DNA of 27,500 nt from Glandiceps talaboti (GCF_964340395.1 NC_135563.1:7129422-7156921); one strand, 5' to 3'; numbered from the stretch's first letter, positions 11,001 to 24,800 are shown. The notes: a model not told the origin generated them from the sequence alone. Made by a program: numbers and translations.

Positions 11001-14000
11001 AAATTTGATATTACATGTACATCGCAAGGTTATAACCGATAATTTTGGTTGATAAAAAACAACAGCACACTGCTTGATTTCGTGGGATTATATATAAAAA
11101 GCTTCAGTCTACAAATGAAAGAATTGAATCAAAGACTTACTCAAATTCACCACCATTGACCTGTAGGGCTGGTAGTCTTGGTTCGCGCAGTTGTTCTGGA
11201 GTTCCCATTCCAATGCCAGACTCTTGGTCTTGGTTGTCATCATCTTTCAAAAGTTTAGCAGACAGTGATTCATGTTTCATGTTGTTGTCATCTAGAGGGA
11301 TGTTCTCCATACTAACCAGGTCTTTGCTTGCTGTTAATCAAAATTGGAAATGAGATCATGTTATACTAATTCCTCAAAAAAAAAGAAGAAAACTATATGA
11401 AAACATTTCCCTAAAGAGCACGCTTTGGAATTGTGAATCATACCCGTTTATTTGGAAAATTTACCACAAATTTGAGGAAAAGAAATATTCCATAAATCTG
11501 TTTGGAAATCAAATCTGACATATTGATACACTTTATCAAACCATGCATAAGTAATAAATAAAAGATTAAAAATAAGAACATGATCTACATACAAACTACA
11601 GTTTGAAATTTGAAAATCAAAATCCAACACATTGCTACATTTTGTCATAAGCCATGCATAAATTAAGCATTCAAAACAGACCACAGTGTGATTTAATATT
11701 ATATTTACTTATTCAAATTTACGAATTTATTTGGACAAATAAAGATAACTATATTATCTTTATTACTATTCTACACTGCATAAATTCACATTTGTCTAAA
11801 ATATTGCAGACACTGCATGAATTCACATTTGTCTAAAATATTGCAGTATCTTTGAAATTTGATTTATGTTTCCTGAGTTATCACACATTAGCATGATACT
11901 GTTTCCTAGCATACGAAGGAAAGGAAGGGCTTTATCTAATGCTTCTGACAACATCTACAATTCATATTAAAGTCTACCTTCCAGCACACTATGCTATCTT
12001 TAAGGTAGGAATTAAGCATCCCTTTGAATTATACAACAATACAGACATGCCGACCTTTACAGCTTATACTTGTTGAAGTCAAAATGTTAACATTAATAAT
12101 TAAAGACAGTGTCATATGATACCAAAAAAAACAAAAATTAGAAAAAATTCACATAACCGCAAAAAATAAACGTAAAATAAAGAGCCAGCAATCAAGACAT
12201 TCATCAAAGAAAAATAGTGAAATCCAAAAAACAGAGAGGTTGACAGACAATGTTGGGTAAAAACTTCACACATCAATTTGAATTACTTACAGGGAAAGCG
12301 ATAGAAATCGAGTCTATCGATTTCACTTAGATCCGATTTTACGCCTATTATTGTGCAGCAGTAATGAATTACAAAAACAAAGTCATTGCATGATTGCATA
12401 TTACAACAATGGAAAACAAGCTATCGGCAAACTAAGATTGACATAGATTAAAATTATAGTGTTGGTGAATGGATATCAAGATAGTGTAAACATTGAATGA
12501 GATTGAATGTGCAGTCACTTGGGGAAAACTTGCTGTCAGAGATACCAAGAATAATTACACCAGTGTACAATAATAGCTTACATGAACATGCTGCAAAATT
12601 TGTTTTACGTTGTCTATGTCTTAGTTTGTTGATAGTTGATTTGCCATAGTAATTGTTTGAGAAGGGCAAGTTTAACAGAATATTAACAGAGGATCAAAGG
12701 TGACTTTTAATCATGATAAAAGAGTAATTAATTTATGAATATCTAACATAATAATAAATCATTATACATTTTAATAATCGGTAATTGATTTAAATGGCAA
12801 AATATGAAATTTCCTCAAACAATGTATCCTGTCCAGTGTGATGGTATAAGGCTGGGAATTCAAAGAAATACTTTTCGACAGTGAAAATGCACATTGCAGC
12901 CCTGAAATATAGATGGCTAATGTCCAAGACTTACTTTGATTTAAATTAACTTTATTTATTTAGAAAAATATGGATCATGTAGGTAATACATAATAAAGTA
13001 ATTTCAGACAACATAAGGTTATTACATGCTGTTACCAGCACATTGATATTTTTATCATTTGACAACACTGCACTACACGGATGACCTTGTCAACCATCAA
13101 TTTGGATAGTCAGACTTATCGAACGGACTGTTTGAATGAGATTAAATCATCACACTACCATCAAATCAGCTGTTTGAATGAAATGACAGTCACTCATCAC
13201 ACTACTATTACCATACAAGTGACTCACCTGAGTGTTTCTTCTTCCACCAGATAAAGACAATGAGACAGACTAAGACAATTGCTAGGAAAGCAAACACAAC
13301 ACCAAGAATGACAGCAAGAGAGGATGAGCTGGTAAATGCCTGTGAAAAAAATTAATAAATAACAATCTTCTATTATTTCACATTCTTATATTTTTATTCG
13401 CTTAATATCTTTGAAATCTGGTAAAATTCCTCACGTATGTCTCATCTGTTACATGGGCAGGACAGTTTTGATTTGGACATAACAGGATATCAGTTGATTG
13501 GAAGTTGAAATAGAAGACTGTCCCTTCGATGTCTTCAGCAGGCAGCCTATAAAGTGTAACTTTATATTAACAGACTACAACATTTATGAAACATGCTAAG
13601 AAGCAAAATGAACATTTTGAAGTGCACATATCACTATCATTGTAAGCCAATAATATCAGTGTTTCTGTTCTGGGTGGAAAGCTGGTAAAATCTACCCGAG
13701 TTCCCTTGGCCATTTTTACTGGGGTAATATTATAGTACATGGTATGGAAAGCTTTACAAACAGAAATCCCTCCTCTGTTACTAGGGTTACCAGCCCTTAG
13801 CAAAAACACTGAATATGGATATCTTTGCAAATATCAATGTTAGTCAATAATACACATATGAAATGAACATCTTTGCATATCCCTGTAGGCCAATAATATG
13901 CAAATTAAATTAACATATTTGAATATCACTGTAGGCAAATAATATGCATAACAAACGAACACGTCCATGTAGGCCAATAATATCGATATCATTATAGGCC

Positions 14001-15764
14001 ATTAATACGCATATTAAATTAACATCTTTGCATATGACATAACCTTATTGAAGTGCTAGAATCAGTGTCGTCACAGGCATGGGTTAGAATGATCATTATT
14101 TAATGATAGTAAATTCATAAATCTATGAACAGCATAATAAATATATTAATAGATGCACTAAGAACATATATAAATCATAGCTTTGTGATAATTTCTTACA
14201 AATTGTGTATCACAAAGCTTATCTACATTACTGACAGGCACTGCCAGTCTGAATTTGATATCAATATATAACTTTATTTGTCCCAACAGGGACGATTTAC
14301 ATATATCTTATCAGTAATATCCATAGAATTTGCTTAAATTTTAGTGACTTTGGAGTTTGCATGCCTTCTTATAAATTGATCTTTTGTAATGAAAATTATT
14401 AAAATTTCAGCAAGTTTTGGGGTTTGTATGTCAAAGTATATAGCTTCATATTTTTGGTAATGAAAATTATCAAAATTTCAATGTTTGTATGCCAAGTATA
14501 TAATAAATTACCAAGTATATATTTTCATATTTGTGGCCAAAATTGAGGATCAAAATCTTGGTTAATTTTGGGTTTGTATGCTTCCACATTACACATATGA
14601 AGAGAGCAACATTACAATTTTAGAGAGTTCAGGATTTTCATACATATCTGGTAACCATCAAAGTTTAATGGCTTTATTAGGTTATTATGAGTTATACATA
14701 TTTTACACTTTATCAGTGCTATCACATTTTGATGTGGTTCAACTTGTGGGTCACTGGCCATTTATAATGTATGCTTAGCATACTGCAAGTCTCTTTAAAT
14801 GTGGGTTTAATATCAATATTGAAACATTTCATCTTTTACAGTAAATTCATAAATTTCCATCAGAAACGTCAAATTTCCTGGAATTATTAATCCTATTTTA
14901 TCAACAGAACATATACCATCAAAAAGCTCAATTTCCATTTCCATGAAATTTCCAAGGTCCTTTTTTTAAAAAAAGTCAATTTACCTGAGGATCGTTTCCA
15001 TAGTAATCCTGTCCATCTACTTGCATGGTTTCCATGGCAGTTATAGTATGACCATTAAATGTTAAAGTTAGACCACTTTTAACATCTTCGTACATTAAGA
15101 CAAGACTGGCATCAAGGTCTATTTCTGGTCCTGTTGCAATAAAGTCAACAACGATACTACCTGCAAAATAAAATTGACAAAAGTAATCAAATCAGTCTTT
15201 TGATAATCCATACAAATTTCGGTAAAATATATAATTTCATAAGAATATTAAAAAATACAATTTCATGAAAAAAAAATATTTTATGAAGATTTCATAAAGT
15301 TGAACAAGCTAAATTTTTCTGATACTGAACACTGAAGCCTTATCTCTCAAAACGAAAATAATTTTAATCATATGAGACAAATTTTATAAGATAGTGTATA
15401 CACAGTTATCTCTGCTGGTGTATAAATATGTTGGGGCATCCATTTTTTATTCAATGTGGCAACTAATTTTGAACTTACTATAGCGGCAATCAAGGTTTCG
15501 ATGTACTTAGATACTAGATAATCTAAACCACCGCCTTGCGGAAAGAAAGTACATATCAGGGACAGTTCATGGTATCTACTAGTTGGCATGTTAGCTCAGC
15601 TGGGGATGTGGGTTCAATTCCTACAAGTATCACTTTTCTTTCCTCATCATTTATAACAAATGTAAAGCTATTGTTGTTGTATGTGGAATTACATTTTCCA
15701 ATAAATCAGTTTTTATAATCTATGGTTCCAAATATTGACATACCTTCAGATGTTAAGTAAATTT

Positions 15765-15800
<36 letters not shown>

Positions 15801-18800
15801 TACTACTGCTACAGCTACTGCTACTACTACTACTACAACAATTAACAACTACAATTACTGCTGATACTACTTCTACTATTACTACTACTACTACAAACCT
15901 TCAGACAGTTCTACATCACTGATAGAGATATTGGTGTACTTGGCTGACATCTGGTTGATAAACATAATAGTGAAGTAGTTCTCCATTCCACTGATTACAG
16001 TCGAGTAGACGGCATCAAACTCTAGTTTGACAGTCTTTGAGGCACCTGTAGGTACATATGCGTCAAGACTGGTCACATCAAAGCTTGGCAATGTGATCGT
16101 TAATTCGTAATCGTCTGGATCAGAGGTCACAGTGACTTCAATGATGTGATCTATGCCTGCTACATCTATGAACAAGTCATAGAACTCAGCCTGAGTACTG
16201 GTAACATCAACCGGTATAGTTGTGTTGCCTCTTAGTTCACCTAGGTACATAGATGCCATTACTAAGCTGGCACTTGCTTGCCATGTATGGCCCTGTAGAA
16301 GAGAATATAAAAGTATAGCAATGTATAAGTAGACAGTACGTGATAGATGTCACAAATGGAAATTGTCCACAAGTCAAAATTTTTCAGAAGTGTATCTGAC
16401 ATTTTTGTTGATGCATCATCACCATCGTCAGGGGTGACTGATGTTGTGAATGAGTAACTGTATCACATGTGAAAAATTTCAACACATCAGCTACCCATAA
16501 AGTCATGAACACAGAAACATGTCGTGATGGAAACAGTTGTCATGGTTACAGCTGTGTTAATATATCTACCAGTTTTGATCATGAGCTGACAGATATGATC
16601 ATTTTAATACAATCTTATAATGCCTTCCCTCGATACACTGAAAGAAGCACTAGTACTGATGATCATCAACAAGCTTGCCTGACTGTGGTTTTCTAACTTA
16701 AAACAGAAAAATATACAAAATCAACCAAAATTTTGAGTGAATGAAACATCAACTCACATTTCTTGTTATATTTTCAGCAACATCTCCCGTTACATTGTTG
16801 ACAATTGCAATCAAGGGTTGTGTGGCAAACACCTCTTCTTCTGTGGCAGAGCTAGGACTTGCTACTACACTTAGAGCATACGGTCTATTTTCAACAGTGA
16901 AGGTACTGGAGCTGGTCCAATAGGTCAAGTTCTCTGGTTGGGTGACGTTGAAATCCAGAATGTAGTCACCAGGATAAGTAATGGCCAAATCAGTAAAGTT
17001 AGCATAACCAGATACAAATGTGGCAGTTTTATTACCAAGAAGCACAGCACGGGAATCACCAGTACCAGCTCTCAAAGACACAGTCACCTGCCAGGGTACG
17101 TTTTTATTACCCACATTTTTGACATGGTCACCCTGTTTCAGAATAAAAGGCAAAGAAATACAGACTGATGACTCTTTTTATTTTCTAGAAATTTATAGGA
17201 TAGTACAGATAATTTCTCAATCCTTAGAGTTGTGTTTCTAACATGCTGTTGTTATACATGAATCTCATCTTGCAAATTTCTGCTGTAAATAAGTACATTG
17301 TTTGAATATCTCGTCAACATCTTACATTTGGTCTATGTTAAACTTTCTTTCATGCATTTACAATATAATATGCAAAGTCACAATCAATAATTCAAGAAAA
17401 AAAAATTGGACTCATTTCACTGAGCTGTCTGTTAACTGTTTGTTTAAAAACACACTGTTCACTTCGGTGGTCTTTTTTTTCAAATTCTAGAGAATTAAGA
17501 AATATTACATGACTCAAATAGTAATCTATGAAGTATACAGAAAGTTACAGCATCTCCTTATGTTATCAATGACAGGACTATACTATAGTTCAAATCAAAC
17601 TATTTCCATGGAACGTGGTCCTTACCAGATACTAGTATATGGTTCAAATGATAATTTTTTTATTTGATATGTATCCACTGTGTTTTCTATCTGATGAAAT
17701 AGAGACAATTTTATCGGGTGGTTTTTATGGTTTTTAAGGTTTGAGTCAACTTACCAAACCATCTAGGGCATCGATAATAGGTTGTTCAACAAACTCCATT
17801 TCTTCATAAGTACCACCTGGTGCTGTGTATACATTGATGTTACTAATAATCTGGTACTGTACGGACTCCCCATCTGATTCCTCTCCTGAATCCTGGTCAC
17901 CATACCTGAATAAAACAAGTTGCAGATTTCTAATGATTAAACCGGTACTATCTGTAACTGAGGTATTATTTTTTTTCACTACCCTAGGCAACCAACAATA
18001 TATTCAGTTTAAATTGCTCAAATACCAATAATCAGTGTGCCCTCTAATGATAGCCAAATTTTGTTGTTGTGAGTCAAAATGAGAAAAACTGGGATTTCTT
18101 GTGAGTCACCACATAGTAAGAGATAGGGGAACACCACCACATAGTAAGAGATACGGGAACACCAAATTTTGGTACGTCACTAGAAATTGTGTGCATCAGT
18201 GGTGCGTCAACTTGGCTTAGAGGAAACACTGCCAATAATTAACCATTTTACATGTCAATTTGAAGTCAGATGCTATCCATAACTAATATAATTATAGCAA
18301 TATGTTGAAATCGGGATTCCTGGTGGCACTGAAATTTAGTTATGAAAAAAAAAGTTTTCTGGCAGAGGGCTTTAGAAGGTGGTCCTGAACAAAAGAATGA
18401 AATGATGCTATCAAATCGTTATGGCTTCATTGGTAAGATAACAATAATGAGAAAACCAGGGATTGAATCATTGGCCTTTAAACCATCAAAACAGAAACAC
18501 ATCCAAAGATATGATGATAAATCATAACTACAACTTATCTTGCGAAGTGTTCTTGTGAAGGGCAGGAAGTAGGTAAAATCTACCTGACTTCCATGTCATT
18601 CTAGCAGAATTTTTCCCTTTAAAATTATGATTCAATATGTGGAACTAAGCTACTTTTATCCACTTTTCCATTCCTGTTACCAAGGTTACCAAACCGGTCA
18701 CTTTACCAATGTTCCTTTTAAAAATTATGACTCATTATGTGGAACTATGCTACTTTTACCCAGTTTTTCTTCCTGTTACCAAGGTTACCAAACCTTAGCA

Positions 18801-21800
18801 AAAATTAAACAATACTTGGGCATGAATTAAATGAAAGTTACTATAAAAGTAGACTGAGACGTACAGTGTGCCATTGGTTGGTCCACCTGTTTCATTTGTA
18901 GCTCTGACGCCACCTGTAGGATCAGTGGGTGTATCTACTGCTTCTGTCACACTCAAAGACACGATATTTAAACCAAGGCCATCATTTAAACCACCAGTTT
19001 GACCTTGAGATACCAAGTAGGACGATATGTCTTGTAGTTGAGAAAATGATAAACTTGAATTTAAACCTGTGTAGTTGGAATCTGAAAAGAACACAAGATA
19101 AAAAAAAAGAGAATATTATTAGCTACTGGTATGTACCAGAGATTATGTGCACTGGTGCGCACGCATACTAAGTTGTATTTTCACTGCAGTACAATACCAA
19201 AAACACTATATTGCATACCTGCATGCAAATGACCCGATCGTTCGCTACACACAAAATCGTGTGATCGTGCTGGATAATTTTTATGTAAATTTGCCATCTC
19301 AGATAAACATATGTAATGATAACAGAACCCCATTCCACGTGAGTTCCAGTTTGGGTACTCAGCAGTACAAGGCTTCCCTTTGATTGCACTCGTGCTTGCA
19401 GTGTTTTCTGCTGCACCTTCACAAGCGTACGGGCACAGAGAACACTGCAATCACGTGTGCAACCTCAAGTATGCCACACTGTGCACTAGCATGGCATGGG
19501 GTTCTGTCATATATTATTTAATCACGTTTGATAAAAGTGTGACATTTCTTATATTTTTGAAATATCAACAATACCTTGTCCATATACATGATGTATAATA
19601 CCTTTACAACCATAAGCTTCCATAAAAATGTCTGGGTTTTTTTTTACAAAATTCTTTCACTTTGGATTATGAAACACATGTGATATATACTTTGTGATAG
19701 TCTGTCCAACCTGAGTAAGCTGTTACTGTCTAGTTCCATATTCTTTTATTACATATTAGTGACTTGGATAGTTGCATTGCTGGATAACAATACCAAAAGT
19801 TGTTAAAAGGAAACTAAAACTCTGATGAGAAAGATTACCTGTTGATGGTGCTGGTGTTGTAGTTGTGAAGTTAGATGTATTGTTGTTACTGCTGATATGT
19901 TCAGGTGTATCAATAGTTGGACTGGGTGGATCACCAATTTCAAGTGTGACTGAACTTGCCTCTACAGCTCTCCTCTTACGCTTACTACTACTACTTTCAC
20001 TGACAACTTCCACAACTCGGATCTGATCTTCTTCAACGTCCAATAAACCAGCTAAGTTTGTGACAAGGTTTTCCTCGAAGAAGTTATCGACAAGAACTGG
20101 TTCAACATCAAACGACACGATGACACATGGTGATGTCTTGATATCAATAGGTTCATTGCCTCGTATCAGTATATACAGAGTCTGTAACTCACGGTCAAAG
20201 TAGTTGAGACCACTCACTTGTGAGTCTAATGGTGGCATAAACTGGTCATCAGGAAGATTGGGGTCTTTGGCTTTCCAGGTGAAGGTGCTTCCGGACAACT
20301 CTGCATTGGTGGGTGCAATGTATATACCATTGCGGTAGACATCTAATCGCTGTGGATTGGCGTACCAGGTACCGACTGTTAGCGCCTGCGTATCGTCTGC
20401 ATCCAAAATATGAAGTCGTAGATGCTGTGGGTTGGTACCAGTGAAATACATCTCATAGTTCTTATCCATAGCTACAATAGTATAGAATGTACTAATACGT
20501 TCCTGGCATGTGTAACCATGACACCAACCGTGGTCCATAGGTCCGTTAATTAAATCTACATATCCGTCAGCTAGAAGCCCTACAGGAGATACTCGTCTGA
20601 CTTCGGTGTCGGCATCCATGCTTTCAACGATCATCATCATGTGATCTAAACCGTGGCATTCATGTGCTCTCCATTCATCATTCCATGAACACTGGCTATT
20701 TCGGATTATACCTGAAAATAGTGAACACACACACATTAGATGCAAACAAAAGTTAATTCAACCATTCATTTTATAATTATCTGTTTTGTCCAGTTGTATA
20801 AATATGTTTGTTTTTTCTAGCTTAGAATTATCGTCCTGAAAAAAATTCTACTTTGTGAAAAATTCAACATTTCAACTATCAAATGCAACTCGAAAGTCAT
20901 TGAATTTTTTATCAGAAAATTGACAATTTTTCAAATTTTAACTTTTACTCATTAATATTTCGAGCAATTTTTCCATTCTGACCACCACTACCAAATCTTG
21001 AACACCTAGGAGTCTAATAGCAGCAGTACTTTTCCTAGATTTAATATAAGCAATTGTTACTTTAATTACCCTACAGTTCATGTACTTCTCATTTCCCATA
21101 CTTCGATTTATCAATTATCTCTTTCAACTTAAAGTCCACTATTGGTACATAACTTATTATAAAGTTATTTAAGAAAACTGTCATTCTTTTCACCCCAACA
21201 AAAATCACACCAACAGTGCAGCTACATTTTATCATCATCTGGCCCATCAAAAATCTTACCATCATTGCTACATTTTGTTGTCGTGCTCGACAAATGTATC
21301 TATTGGTAAGATTTTTGTTGAGTCACATGATAAAATGTAGTAGTATGTACAACTACAAACAAAAGTATTTAGCCCTTGCCCATGTGAGGGCGCTAACACA
21401 ACTTACAAAACTAAATGTAGTCAAGATACTTCTTTAGCCAGTTGACATTTTCTTTCAGGTTTGTAAATCACTCACCTTTGTTTGGTGCAATATCATCCAC
21501 TGGAATTCTGGTGCCATCAGGTTCAGTTAACATCATTTTAGGAATACGGTAATCACCAACTCCATGTCTGGCGTCCCCATCCCATTCATATTCAGACATT
21601 GGAATGATAGTACCTGGTGAGCCTATCATACTACCATCTAAATCTTTGATCATTGCCTTCTTCTTGCCATCACAGTCCATGTCTACACAGTCAGCTGGGT
21701 TTACAAAACTATGTAACATCAAAAAGTAAGAAAATAAACTTTGAATTACACTGATTATTTTCATAAAGTCAATGATAGTATGTTCTGACACGGGGGTAGG

Positions 21801-24800
21801 AGAGAGATGGGAGTCAAAGATGGAAACAATTAAATCAGATATTAGGACCAGGAATCATTCACTAAATACCTATAAGTCAGATATCAGTTTTCTCTGAATC
21901 ACCTTGTGAGGGTATAATCAAAGGGAAGTCTTGTACTGTGTACACAATAGTATTATGCAGTATAACACACTTAGTTGAAAACCACACAGAGTAGATATCA
22001 GTGTAACATACACAAACATGAGGTGAAAAAATTTACACAACTACAAACAAAAGCATTTAACCCTTGCCCATGTGAGGGCGCTAACACAACTTATTACAAA
22101 ACTAAACCTCAAATTGTAAATTAAAATGCATAGACGAGCTCACCCTAAGCTTGGTGCATGAATAAACAGTTTGCTATCTTCATCAACGTCATAAAATTCT
22201 AGTCCTTGGACAACCATTGGATGCATTGCATCACCATTAGATGGATTGGTCATAAAGACTTTGTCAACTTTACCGTTGCAATTCGAATCAAAATTGGAGA
22301 AAGTTACATCTGATGGCAGAAAATAAAAGTTGGTAGATATTAAGCATTATTTGTCAAAGAGAATCACCTAGTATAAATTCCATCATTTACATTTTACATT
22401 TCTCTATAAAGCATAAATGAATAAATTACATACTTTTACAACTATTTTGATATAATATCTATGCATGCAAATTACATTTCTTAAATTAGACTATCTGAAC
22501 ATTAATACCAACCAGCTCATGCAAATGAAAATCTTTCTGGAAATAAAAACATGCAAGTTAGTTGGTAAATGTACATGCATTACTTAGGGTTCAAAACTGA
22601 CAACATGCAAGAAATGTTAGTAACATCCAAACATTTACATTTACAGAAAGAAGCACATACTCAAAATTTATGCTGCATTCCAGTTTAAGAAAGATACATG
22701 TATATGACTGATATTACATAATGTATCAGAGATTTGTTTACACCAGTGCACGCATACTAGTGGTATTTGCACTGCAGTGCAATATCGAACACATTTCCCC
22801 CCAAAAAGTTAATTTTGTAATTTTTTCTAGTTTTTGCGTGGTCTCCATACTTAACTGTATACAAGTATGCAAATGATTACATGTCCATTTCATGTACATG
22901 TCATCATGACCACATGGTTGCATTTTTTTTTAATGGAATTTGTTTTTTTAAGTAAAAATATGTAATAATACCTGAATCACATGCTGGGTGACTACCAGCT
23001 TTGTTTTTATTCTATTTTTTTTATGGCATGGGCTTCTTTCTTGTCAATGTTAGTACGTTGATTGTAACATTTTGCTGATCTTTGACACCTTGTAACAGCA
23101 TTGATCAGTGTTGGTTGTTTTGTTTGAAGGAAATTGCTCTAAAATGTCAATTTCTTTATTCATTTATTTATTTATTTTGAAAATGTAGTAATTATCTGTC
23201 CAACCAACCCAGCCAATTTTGTTATAAGCTTGAAAACACACCAAAATGTAGATATTCTGGCAATGAAAACACACAGATACAAAGAATAACAACATTTCGG
23301 ATTGATAAATCCAACACATACAAGTCTGCAAAGAAATCATAGATAAGCGACAGCTAGCAGAAAGACAGTGTCTACAGCATTGTGGGCAGTGCAAGGTCAA
23401 AGGTCAAAGGGGGAAATGGGCATTTGAATGCAGATGGAAGGTTAAAGTTTGTTGAGTGACAAGATAGTGTGTGTATGTATGTATGTATGTGTCTGTGTGT
23501 GCGTGCATGTATGTATGTATGTATGTATGTATGTATGTATGACTGAGTGTATGTAATGTACGTAGGTATGTATGTACGTAGGTATGTATGTATGTGTGTT
23601 CAGATACGTTTGGTGACTAGTTTCAAGTTGTACAATTATATAATCGCATGCAAATGGTAGCTATAATAAAAATAAAGATTGCATGCATTCAATCTAGATA
23701 TGATGCAGGTTGGAAAATGGACGATAGTTGAGTTAGTATAGCAGATAGTTGAGGTTCAAACACCAAACACAGTACAGGTAGCCCAATAACCATAGCCTGC
23801 AAAAAGTTATGAAATATACAACAACAACAACAACAACAACAACAGCAACAACAACAACACCAAGATGAAGGCAGATCAACGATATAAGACAAACACAGCA
23901 TGCCGATGAAGTCTGGTCGACACCAGCATTTAAATATACCTGTCAGCTGAACTGAACCACTAATAGCGGTGTATTGCATCAGACCATGGAATGCGAAAAA
24001 TGGTGCACCGGAAGTACCAGATGAAAATGAGGCAAATGTGAATCCAACTTTGCCTCCTGTAGGAGTTCGAGGAGTACGGTTTCCGGAACTCTGTCGGATG
24101 TTATCGTTTCCACTGTCGGGCTAAGAAAGTAAAAAAGTTTGTCAGATGATGATGTAACATTGTCTTTATTTATTTACAACAAGATGTTGATAGTCAAGTC
24201 AGTCACTCCTCTAATACAACTGCTTAATTTGCATTCATTTTCAAGTCATGTGATCACACAGGTTCTTATTTGCATTTTAGAACTACTGTACACCTGTAAT
24301 ACAACAAGTTGTACTTTCAAAAATTCTATAAACTGGGCAAAAGGATTTGGAACAGGAAAAATGTTTTCCTTGAACAGTTACGTTCTTTGGTAAAAAAAAA
24401 ATATTGAAATTGTCAATTAGGGTCTTTTTTGAAATTTTTCTTAAAAATGTACATAAAATAATAAAAGCTAATGCAGGGTGAAAGAGATATCAATAATTAT
24501 TTTCAACCAAAGTGAGAACTTTCCCATTTTTGATAATTTGAATCTGAGCATGAAAACCCATACATATAATTGATTGTTGCAGATGATAGTTGATTACTTG
24601 GAGGAGAGACCAACAAAACTATCAATACCTTGTCAATTTATAACAATCATGTACACACAAAAAAGATAAATACCTTTCATTGTACCAATACCATTTATGG
24701 TTGGGTATTTCATTGGTAAGTGAAATGCTTCAGTTGGGGCTTGACCAACATCTGATGAAAATGTTGGCCAAACAAATCCGATTTTACCCTTGGAAGGAGA

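Noticed and set aside
13567-13830. 87-codon minus-strand open frame in the intron before the membrane exon
   Set aside because: It overlaps an interspersed repeat also found at 18559-18795, lacks fitting splice signals, and shows no family match.
14050-14095. Possible phase 2-ending exon (HACDDTDSSTSI) that would repair the phase of the 13435-13546 cassette
   Set aside because: An in-frame TAA lies upstream with no AG acceptor between it and the segment.
19168-19450. Minus-strand open frames of 84-89 codons
   Set aside because: They lie inside the palindromic repeat element; no recognisable domain or splice link.
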